Below, piece by piece: positions 9,203 through 15,874 of a stretch of DNA of 32,969 nucleotides (position 1 is its first letter; each line of letters opens with the position of its first letter). The DNA is from an uncultured bacterium (GTDB taxonomy: Bacteria > Zixibacteria > MSB-5A5 > CAIYYT01): positions 1-32,969 of the forward strand of contig CAIVAP010000253.1 of the NCBI GenBank assembly GCA_903903945.1, written 5' to 3'. The notes under the pieces are model-generated. The model searched no databases, had not been told where the DNA came from, and saw nothing but the letters and a program-made list of their open reading frames with translations. A program made the translations under genes and the position numbers.

Positions 9203-9295
9203 ATGCCCAGCGGCAAAAAACGTAAGCGTCAGAAGATCAAGACGCACAAGCGGAAAAAGAGAAGAAGACGCGATCGCCATAAAAAGAAGATCTAG
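9203..9295 (+). CDS. Very small basic protein of the AURKAIP1/COX24 (mS38/bS22-like) type
   Basis: This 30-codon ORF is too short for the ORF track. It encodes a protein in which about two thirds of the residues are Lys, Arg or His: it begins MPSGKKRKRQKIKTHKRKKR and ends RRDRHKKKI. The pattern KRKR.KI.THKRKKR..R.RHKKK matches bacterial proteins annotated with the AURKAIP1/COX24 domain, relatives of mitochondrial ribosomal protein mS38 and mycobacterial bS22. Those proteins bind small-subunit rRNA near the decoding region. Support for a real gene is strong for its size: a GGAGGT-type Shine-Dalgarno at 9194-9199, a candidate promoter with TATACT and 17-base spacing, and an intrinsic-type terminator starting three bases after the stop. 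The role is inferred from the family. Confidence 0.82.
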   Translation: MPSGKKRKRQKIKTHKRKKRRRRDRHKKKI

Positions 9296-9297
9296 TT

Positions 9298-9326
9298 GAA
9301 ACGGGCACCGGTTGGTGCCCGTTTTC
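9298..9326 (+). terminator. Intrinsic terminator after the small basic gene
   Basis: A perfect 9-bp stem, ACGGGCACC (9301-9309) with GGTGCCCGT (9314-9322), closes a GGTT loop. Flanking A and T residues extend the pairing, and a T-rich run follows. It begins directly after the TAG at 9293-9295 and should end the 9203 transcript. Confidence 0.85.
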
Positions 9327-9351
9327 ATTTCTACTTTTCGGATTCATCGTG

Positions 9352-9400
9352 GGTGCACGCCGTCCCCCCCTACGGTTCGTAGCGGCGCACGGCGTGCGCC
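9352..9400 (+). repeat. REP-like nested palindrome
   Basis: GGTGCACGCCGT (9352-9363) pairs with ACGGCGTGCGCC (9389-9400) with one G-T wobble. Inside it, CTACG (9370-9374) pairs perfectly with CGTAG (9378-9382). The result is a two-tiered hairpin in an otherwise non-coding stretch. The form resembles interspersed REP-type elements, but only this copy is in the window. Confidence 0.5.
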
Positions 9401-9727
9401 TATATCTGTTGCGGCTGGTCTTAGCGGGGCGGGTTGAGTGTTGGGGGGGCGTAACCTGCCGCGTTCGCATCGGAGAGCACACACTACTGGCAGGTCACAA
9501 TCCGGCCATTGCAGCGAACCATCGCGAATTTCACCAAAGAACGTTTCCGCAGGGTACAACGTCTCCCCTCCACAGCCTGCCGGATCAAGACCTGCCAGAA
9601 CGACAAGTCCTGCACAAACTTCTGCTTGACATGCGGGTCCCCAAACAACACTTTTCCAAACACAAAAGTTGCAGTTCACGCTGAAGTGGAGACGTGCGAG
9701 TTTGGTTTTGTAAAGCAGGAGTATCTC
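9401..9727. other. Gene-free stretch upstream of the lipoprotein gene
   Basis: About 330 bases with no convincing gene. The two ~111-aa ORFs here lie opposite each other and look like open frames in GC-rich DNA: they are rich in Arg, Pro and Cys, lack recognisable motifs, and lack good ribosome binding sites. AGGAG at 9717-9721, six bases before ATG 9728, is the one clear signal and sets the start of the next gene. Confidence 0.5.
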
Positions 9728-11635
9728 ATGCGGACGTTACTTAGCATTGGAGTTTCACTTTGTATGGTGCTCGTGTTCTTCGCAGGCTGTTCGGAAGACA
9801 ATATTACCAATGTCGCCGACACGGGGGGGGTGATTTTTGGCAGAGTAATACCGGCGGCGGCTGGTATCGAAGTAGCTGCATGGCAAGCCAGGCTGATAGG
9901 AAAGACCGATACAGACAGCCTGGGATACTTTACCTTAGCCGGGCTTAAGGCGGGACTTTATGAGATCAGAATAAGTCGCCCCAGCGGGATAGTCCAAGTG
10001 GTGAAGGATGTCGAGGTCCCACTTGCGGGGAGTAAATCGCTCGGCGAAATCCAGTTGAATCTCCAGTGGCCGATCACCAACTATTCACCCAGGGATGGAG
10101 CGAAAGGAATCTCTCCCACATCTCCGGTCATTTCTATCAACTCGGAAGTCGCTTTGGATCTGAATTCACTCAATACCTATGCGGTTTGGAATCCGACCCT
10201 CTCCGGCGAATGGCAACCAAACTACGGCTACAGTTCGTATGAATTCACTCCCAGCGTGCAGCTTAAGACCTCGACCAATTACCGGCTGACGCTGAATCCC
10301 GGTGTAAAGCTTGCCTCCGGTGAGGAGTGGGGTCAGACGTTGACCTTTGCATTCACGACGGATAATATGCGCGTGTTGACAGTGAATTGGAGTGCCTATG
10401 GTCCAGCAAATCATGTGGTCTACCCCGGTTACACTGGAGCGCTGTTCTCAGTCACCTTTTCAACCTACTTGGATGAGTCCAGCATTGATGCCGGTGTCAA
10501 GGTGGAGCCAGAATTCGAGTTTACGACTGATATGTACTCGGAGCCTTCGTCGACCGTAACCATTGGCTGTGGTGGCGGACTAAAGAGCGGGACTACATAT
10601 CGGATATTCCTTACCAGGCAACTGAAAGACATTTTGGGAGACAGTCTGTCGAGCACAGACACTTTGACTTTCTCAACCGAGAGATTTCGAGTGACAGATA
10701 GGAACTATCCCAACTCGAGGACGGACATTCCTCCGAGCACTAGCACTCCTCTTCTTGATTATCATTACAATCTTGCCGTGGACAAATCCTCTGCTACATC
10801 GGCGGTGACGATCGAACCTGCAGCAGCGATTAGAGTACAGATACAGGAGTATTCTAATGAGTTGACCGTATCTGCACCCAACGGGCTTCTGCCGGGAACC
10901 AGCTACACAATCACGATTTCTGCCGACTTGACTTCTATCGACGGTAGCAAGATAGGAGAGACTGACTCAGTTGTTCTGACTACTCAGGCCCTGAAAGTTA
11001 CGAGCTTCTCGCCTCGCGGTGATTCTTATCCTAGCGATGGAGACACGCTAATCGATCCAGGTTCAAACAGCTTCAATCCAAGAATCAGTTTCAACGCTGA
11101 TATTGATCCCGATTCGTTCAATATTGCCGCGTCGTTTTTCCCGGACATCGAGGGTTTCTGGTACCTCGTTACTCAATCCTATTCAACACCCTACCTGGCC
11201 TTCTTTCCCACGAGCGAGGTAGCGTTGCTCCCCGAGCAATTATATGGCCTTCGATTGAAAGGGGATGTTGGGATAGGGATGGGCATTGGGCTCGTGCGGG
11301 ATACGACGATTTATTTCCGTACGAGACCGGTCATGATAACAAACCTCTATCCTTCGCCCGGATCCCGATCTGTGAATCAGTACCAGTACGTTTCAGTCCA
11401 ATTCAATACGGAAATGGATACCGCGAGCACTCGAGCAGCATTTCAGATGACAACCTATGCGGGCATTCCGGTGACAGGATCGATTCGCTGGGATAGTGAG
11501 CTACAGATGCAGTTTGACCCGGGAAGACTCCAGACAGGAGAGACTTACCAAGTATACGTAGATACAACAGCTCGCAGTAAGTCCGGAGCGAATCTCAAGG
11601 AGCGAGGACACACATTCTTCAAAGTTGGCGATTAG
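9728..11635 (+). CDS. Secreted lipoprotein with carboxypeptidase-regulatory-like and SbsA-type Ig-like domains
   Basis: The 635-residue product starts MRTLLSIGVSLCMVLVFFAGC, a lipoprotein signal with lipobox FAGC, so it should be lipid-anchored in the envelope. The segment VIFGRV...GYFTLAGLKAGLYEIRISR (about residues 36-105) looks like a carboxypeptidase-regulatory/CnaB-like beta-sandwich. The rest consists of several ~100-residue units of Big_5 (SbsA Ig-like) type, each with a 'P..G...V.....V.F' opening and an 'L..GT.Y.I.L...L.D..G' middle, as in LKSGTTYRIFLTRQLKDILG and LLPGTSYTITISADLTSIDG. The ORF track begins at 9509, but AGGAG six bases before ATG 9728 and the signal peptide fix the start here. 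No catalytic domain is visible; a surface adhesion or structural role is a guess. Confidence 0.8.
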   Translation: MRTLLSIGVSLCMVLVFFAGCSEDNITNVADTGGVIFGRVIPAAAGIEVAAWQARLIGKTDTDSLGYFTLAGLKAGLYEIRISRPSGIVQVVKDVEVPLAGSKSLGEIQLNLQWPITNYSPRDGAKGISPTSPVISINSEVALDLNSLNTYAVWNPTLSGEWQPNYGYSSYEFTPSVQLKTSTNYRLTLNPGVKLASGEEWGQTLTFAFTTDNMRVLTVNWSAYGPANHVVYPGYTGALFSVTFSTYLDESSIDAGVKVEPEFEFTTDMYSEPSSTVTIGCGGGLKSGTTYRIFLTRQLKDILGDSLSSTDTLTFSTERFRVTDRNYPNSRTDIPPSTSTPLLDYHYNLAVDKSSATSAVTIEPAAAIRVQIQEYSNELTVSAPNGLLPGTSYTITISADLTSIDGSKIGETDSVVLTTQALKVTSFSPRGDSYPSDGDTLIDPGSNSFNPRISFNADIDPDSFNIAASFFPDIEGFWYLVTQSYSTPYLAFFPTSEVALLPEQLYGLRLKGDVGIGMGIGLVRDTTIYFRTRPVMITNLYPSPGSRSVNQYQYVSVQFNTEMDTASTRAAFQMTTYAGIPVTGSIRWDSELQMQFDPGRLQTGETYQVYVDTTARSKSGANLKERGHTFFKVGD

Positions 11636-11734
11636 CAGCAGCAGTGCACTCAGCTCATACCTGTGACCCAGCATCTACAGGACCCTTACTGAGGTTGAAT
11701 GCCCTGTCGCAGTTTCGATCAACATCGTTATCCT

Positions 11735-11753
11735 AACCGCAAGGGTTCGAACC
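11735..11753. repeat. Partial copy of GTCGAAA-type hairpin repeat
   Basis: AACCGCAAGGGTTCGAACC contains the central AACCGCAAGGGTT of the hairpin at 11895-11917 but only half of its outer arm. It looks like a degenerate or truncated copy of the same element. Confidence 0.45.
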
Positions 11754-11840
11754 TGCTGAACTGTCAATTTGCTAATGTCCATGAGGTGAAGGTATAGTGT
11801 ATTGATGCTCTGCGCAAGGACGGGATATTCCACGAAGTAG

Positions 11841-11863
11841 GTCGAAAGGCTTGTCCTTTCGAC
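11841..11863. repeat. GTCGAAAGG hairpin repeat
   Basis: A perfect 9-bp stem, GTCGAAAGG (11841-11849) with CCTTTCGAC (11855-11863), has a 5-base loop. It shares its outer arms, GTCGAAA/TTTCGAC, with the hairpin 32 bases downstream. No T-run follows, so it is not a standard terminator. Confidence 0.6.
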
Positions 11864-11894
11864 ACCTTGTCAAACGCAAACCGACTTGAAAAAT

Positions 11895-11917
11895 GTCGAA
11901 ACCGCAAGGGTTTCGAC
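11895..11917. repeat. GTCGAAACC hairpin repeat
   Basis: A perfect 9-bp stem, GTCGAAACC (11895-11903) with GGTTTCGAC (11909-11917), surrounds GCAAG. With the neighbouring hairpin it forms a closely spaced pair of related palindromes. On the minus strand the hairpin is followed by a short T-run, so it might weakly terminate leftward transcription. Confidence 0.6.
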
Positions 11918-12114
11918 CCACCAAACTCACTAGAACATGCGTCCTTTCGTCGGACAGAACATGTTGCAGTGACGATCGGAAAAGAATTCCCAGACAGACA
12001 AAGACACAGTCGAGCGCACCGTTCTGTTGCTCTGTAAGTTATTGTAGAATAAGGCGTAAGAAGTGACGCGGTTTAGCTGAAGTCCGGCACGAAATTTGAT
12101 CTGTCCGAGCTCGT

Positions 12115-15100
12115 ATGAAGCTGCGCCGGATCATATTCATCTTCGTGCTTTGCAGCATCACCTGGTTCATGCGATCCTACGCCACGAACGTCAGCGACTT
12201 CAAAGTCAACGACGATTTTGGCATGACCTATCAGGGCTACAGCAATATCGCCACCGATCTCAACGGCGATTTTGTCGTTTGCTGGTACGACAAGCGCAAC
12301 GGCAATAACGATATCTACATTCAATTGTTTGACCGCAGCGGCACCCGTGAGGGGACGAATCGGCGCGTCAACGATGATACCGGCACAGACGAGCAGCTCA
12401 AGCCGTCCATGATGAAAGACCAGTCGGGCAAGTTTGTGGTCGTTTGGCAGGACTACCGCGCCAATGGCTATCCGAACAACGCCGACATCATGGGGGAACG
12501 TTTTCTGGCTGACGGTACTGTTCAGGGGGCGAACTTCAAGACTAATGACGACTACGGCACTGAGACCCAGGGCTGGCAGGATATTGACTGTGATGATTAT
12601 GGCAATTTCGTCGTGGTCTGGGAAGACAATCGCAATGGCAATTACGATATCTACGCGCAACGCTATCATAAGTCGGGGACCAAGCTTGGGGCCAATTTCC
12701 GCGTCAATGATGATGCCGGTACTGCTTACCAGCATAACCCGCGCGTGACCGTGGACGGCACGGGGAATTTCGTAGTTGTCTGGTACGACAACCGCTCCGG
12801 CAGGGATGACATTATCGGCCAGCGATTCAATGCCTCTGGTGTTGCGCAGGGAACAAATTTCATGGTCAATGACAATATCAAGAATGAAAAGCATGTAATG
12901 CCCGATGTCGCTTGCGACTACAACGGCAATTTCACGGTCGTCTGGATCGACTACCGCAACGGGAGCTACCCGACAAACCCCGACATCTATGGCAAGATGT
13001 ACTGGGCGGACGGAAGCAATCGGAGCGGCAATTTCAAAATCAACGCCGACGGCAGTCAGGCGTCCCAGTTGGAACCGGTTGTCGGGATGGACTACTTCGG
13101 CAACTACATTGTCGCCTGGCGGGATGATCGCGAAGGCAACAATGACATCTATGCACAATACTATGACAATACGGGTCGTCTCGTTGGTGGCAATTATCGC
13201 GTCAATACTGATGTTGGTCTGTCGACGCAATCGTTTCCAAATGTCACGATGGACGGAATCAATATCTATTACACATGGACGGACGATCGCAATGGCAGCT
13301 TTGATGTCTATGCGAGGATCAGCGAATATGGTTCGCCAGCGATGGTGATTACTCCGATGAGCTTCCAGTTCACAGCGGAATTGGGAGCGGGCAATCCAGC
13401 GACACAGAACTTGCTTATCAGTAATCTCGGCTATGGCATACTCAACTGGCGGGCGACGTCTAATCAGAGTTGGCTACAAGTCACGCCCGCGACCGGTACG
13501 GCGCCGTCAACGGCAGTCGTGTCGGTGAATACAACAGGTTTGGTGTACGGTAGTTACAACGGACGAATCACCATCGCAGATGTTTCCGGAAAGGATTCAT
13601 TGCGGACGGCGGTCGTGGCGTTGGATATTACCGCGCCGGTCATGCAGATCATTCCGCAGACAATCAGTATCGAGGCGCACCTGGGAGTGCCGCCGCCAGA
13701 CGACAAGTTTGTACAGATTAACAACACGGGGTCAGGCACGCTCAATTGGACGTTGTCCGGTATGCCGTCGTGGCTGCGCTTTTCGATGACGTCCGGAACC
13801 GCGCCATCAGCAACCGACATAATCATTCTCACCGACTCGATACCCGCGCTGGGGCAATACACGGCGAATGTCGCAGTCACTTCAACGCAGGCGGTCAACT
13901 CGCCGGAAACTCTGACCGTGCAGTTGAGCTATCTTGCCGATGTGCCGATCATCGCGACTGACCCTGATACAGTTCATCTGACATTCGCCGTCAATGCGAC
14001 GACGATTACTCCTCAGGAGCTTGTCATTTACAACATCGGGGCTGGCACTCTCAACTGGACAATCAGTGCGGATGCAACTTGGGTTTCGCTGAGCAGTGAG
14101 ATGGGAGTGGGTGATGCGGTAGTCAATGTCGGCGCACAGCCGTCGATGTTGACAGTTGGCGATCATTATGGCCAGCTCACAATTACCGATCCGAATGCCT
14201 ACAACTCGCCGCACTATGCGGTCGTACATGCGCAGGTCACCGATACACCGCCGATAATACAGGTGGCTCCGGATAGCATGAGTTTCCTCTGCTATGACAC
14301 CGGTCCACAGGACAGCGCGCGGACGGTCTCCATCACGAACGGAGGGGGTGGTAACATGTCGTGGAGTGTGACCGAGAACGCAGTTTGGCTGTCATTCAAT
14401 CCATTATCGGGGAGTGGCGCCGGTCAGACGTCTGCAACAGTGAGTACCGGTGGATTGCCGAATGGGAACTATACGACCTGGGCGTACTTCAGCGCGCCGG
14501 GAAGCACTAATCTAAGAGATTCGATTTTCGTGCGTCTACAAATAGCGGCTTGGTTGCCGAAAATCTGCGGATTGCCGCCATCGCTGCAATTATTAGCGCG
14601 CGAGAATCTGGCATTTGCCGACACACAGGCAGTGACTGTAAACACGTGCGCGGCGCCGGGGATGTTTTGGTCAATTGCGGCTTCGCCCGCATGGCTGAGC
14701 GCATCACCAGCAACCGGCACAGAATCGCAAAGCAGCAATATCATTATGAATACTGCCGGCATGGTTGCCGGATCGTACAGTGGCCAACTCATTGTGTCAG
14801 CGCCGCAAACATCAAATTCGCCCGTCACTGTACCTGTAACTTTACAGGTACTTCCCCGCGACACCGTTGCACTGTCGTCGACTCGCGTCGTTGCCGGACA
14901 GCCGTTTACACTCGATCTGCGTCTGCACAATTTGCTACCGGTTGATAGCGCCTATCTGCAAGTCCAATTCGATAACAGCTACTTTGTGTTTGATTCAATC
15001 ACCGCCGCTTCGCGTCTCGCCGGTTTGATGACGTTCCAGGTTGTCAGTCAACAGGCGCTCGCGCTTACACAAACGACAATCGCTACAGTGAAAGTCTCTT

Positions 15101-15582
15101 CGCAAATCCCACGCGGTGATGGCAATATCGCGATTCTGAATTTGCATGCGGTGGCATCGGCCGGTGACGGAACTCACCCGGTCAGTTGCTCTACACAGCT
15201 TCGCGATTCTTTGGGATTGCTCATGACGCTGCCGGTGGCGATCGGTCAGGTGACAATCGCGGGACAGACTCCGGTCGAGCCGGAACCGGTAGGGGAGCTT
15301 CCCCGCGAATTCCATTTGTATCAGAACTTCCCGAATCCTTTCAATAGCAGCACAATCATCTACTACTCGCTTGAGCATGGCACAGATGTGAGACTCGAAG
15401 TGCTGAATATCATCGGCCAATCGGTCAGGACACTGTTCTCGGGTTATCAATCGGTCGGCGGCTATAGTGTTGCGTGGGATGGACGTGATGACTACGCGCA
15501 GAGCGTCGGTTCAGGAATATACTTCGTGCGACTGGCTACGGACACGCGCGCGGACTATGTTAGGGCCGTGCTGCTGAAGTAG
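12115..15582 (+). CDS. Large secreted multidomain protein: propeller-like repeats, five BACON-like domains, cohesin-like domain, sorting domain
   Basis: The 1155-residue protein has a signal peptide (about 1-24). Seven ~55-residue repeats (about 25-405) share the pattern 'D..GNFVVVW.D.RNGN.DIY.QR...G...G.NF.VND', suggesting a seven-bladed beta-propeller. Five BACON-like domains follow (about 407-913), each with 'I.N.G.G.L.W......WL..SP.SG' such as NLGYGILNWRATSNQSWLQV. Residues ~914-1050 resemble a cohesin-type sandwich (VVAGQPFTLDLRLHN...VQFDNSYFVFDSI). The C-terminus, starting YQNFPNPFN and ending with VRAVLLK, matches FlgD-Ig/T9SS type A-like sorting domains. It is probably exported and fixed on the cell surface. 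The next gene carries a dockerin, a possible partner. The ligand is unknown. No clear Shine-Dalgarno precedes the ATG. Confidence 0.85.
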   Translation: MKLRRIIFIFVLCSITWFMRSYATNVSDFKVNDDFGMTYQGYSNIATDLNGDFVVCWYDKRNGNNDIYIQLFDRSGTREGTNRRVNDDTGTDEQLKPSMMKDQSGKFVVVWQDYRANGYPNNADIMGERFLADGTVQGANFKTNDDYGTETQGWQDIDCDDYGNFVVVWEDNRNGNYDIYAQRYHKSGTKLGANFRVNDDAGTAYQHNPRVTVDGTGNFVVVWYDNRSGRDDIIGQRFNASGVAQGTNFMVNDNIKNEKHVMPDVACDYNGNFTVVWIDYRNGSYPTNPDIYGKMYWADGSNRSGNFKINADGSQASQLEPVVGMDYFGNYIVAWRDDREGNNDIYAQYYDNTGRLVGGNYRVNTDVGLSTQSFPNVTMDGINIYYTWTDDRNGSFDVYARISEYGSPAMVITPMSFQFTAELGAGNPATQNLLISNLGYGILNWRATSNQSWLQVTPATGTAPSTAVVSVNTTGLVYGSYNGRITIADVSGKDSLRTAVVALDITAPVMQIIPQTISIEAHLGVPPPDDKFVQINNTGSGTLNWTLSGMPSWLRFSMTSGTAPSATDIIILTDSIPALGQYTANVAVTSTQAVNSPETLTVQLSYLADVPIIATDPDTVHLTFAVNATTITPQELVIYNIGAGTLNWTISADATWVSLSSEMGVGDAVVNVGAQPSMLTVGDHYGQLTITDPNAYNSPHYAVVHAQVTDTPPIIQVAPDSMSFLCYDTGPQDSARTVSITNGGGGNMSWSVTENAVWLSFNPLSGSGAGQTSATVSTGGLPNGNYTTWAYFSAPGSTNLRDSIFVRLQIAAWLPKICGLPPSLQLLARENLAFADTQAVTVNTCAAPGMFWSIAASPAWLSASPATGTESQSSNIIMNTAGMVAGSYSGQLIVSAPQTSNSPVTVPVTLQVLPRDTVALSSTRVVAGQPFTLDLRLHNLLPVDSAYLQVQFDNSYFVFDSITAASRLAGLMTFQVVSQQALALTQTTIATVKVSSQIPRGDGNIAILNLHAVASAGDGTHPVSCSTQLRDSLGLLMTLPVAIGQVTIAGQTPVEPEPVGELPREFHLYQNFPNPFNSSTIIYYSLEHGTDVRLEVLNIIGQSVRTLFSGYQSVGGYSVAWDGRDDYAQSVGSGIYFVRLATDTRADYVRAVLLK

Positions 15583-15694
15583 AAACATCAACTCCAAGAA
15601 ACACTTTGACCTCTAACTCCTCTCGCGCAAGGCTGTTGATACAGCCTTGCCAACACTGCGGCGCTGAGTGTCGCAGTTGTGTCAGAGAATGTGG

Positions 15695-15770
15695 GTCGCG
15701 ACTAAAGTCGCTCCTACAAGCTACACTGGCAGCCGCGTGACGTAGCTGTAGGAGCAGCTTTAGCCGCGAT
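15695..15770. repeat. Bipartite REP/BIME-like inverted repeat
   Basis: Two related arms face each other: 15695-15724 (GTCGCGACTAAAGTCGCTCC... onward) and 15742-15770 (...GGAGCAGCTTTAGCCGCGAT). The left arm contains the perfect small palindrome GCGACTAAAGTCGC and the right arm an imperfect one. The arms pair over about 28 bases with a few mismatches and one single-base gap. It lies between two large surface-protein genes, in a 290-base region otherwise without features. Confidence 0.7.
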
Positions 15771-15874
15771 ATCCTTGGCGACAACATTTTTTCAACAATC
15801 CCGCAACGAGAGGGGCATTCAACCCAGCAATTCATCGTTTTGCATCCAGCCGACGCCAGCGTATATTGATTTGC

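Larger units (their letters stand above)
11636..12114. other. Repeat-containing intergenic stretch
   Basis: About 480 bases without a supported gene. It contains three short palindromic repeats, listed separately. It also holds a 25-base segment (11682-11706) that matches the ribosome-binding/start region of the 9203 gene at 22 of 25 positions. TAGAAT (12043-12048) is a possible -10 for the 12115 gene, but no good -35 accompanies it. Confidence 0.5.

Noticed and set aside
9344-9684. Opposed ~111-aa ORFs on both strands (9344-9679 minus and 9349-9684 plus)
   Set aside because: Both are open because the DNA is GC-rich. Neither has a good ribosome binding site or recognisable motif, and both run through the REP-like palindrome.
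9509-9727. 73-residue N-terminal extension of the SbsA-type lipoprotein in the ORF track
   Set aside because: A signal peptide with lipobox begins at ATG 9728, six bases after AGGAG; the extension would bury it.
12073-13230. 385-aa ORF on the minus strand
   Set aside because: It runs antisense to the repeat region of the 12115 gene. The translation is a low-complexity string of Ile/Val/Asp that mirrors the repeats, and the + strand reading has a signal peptide and clear domains.
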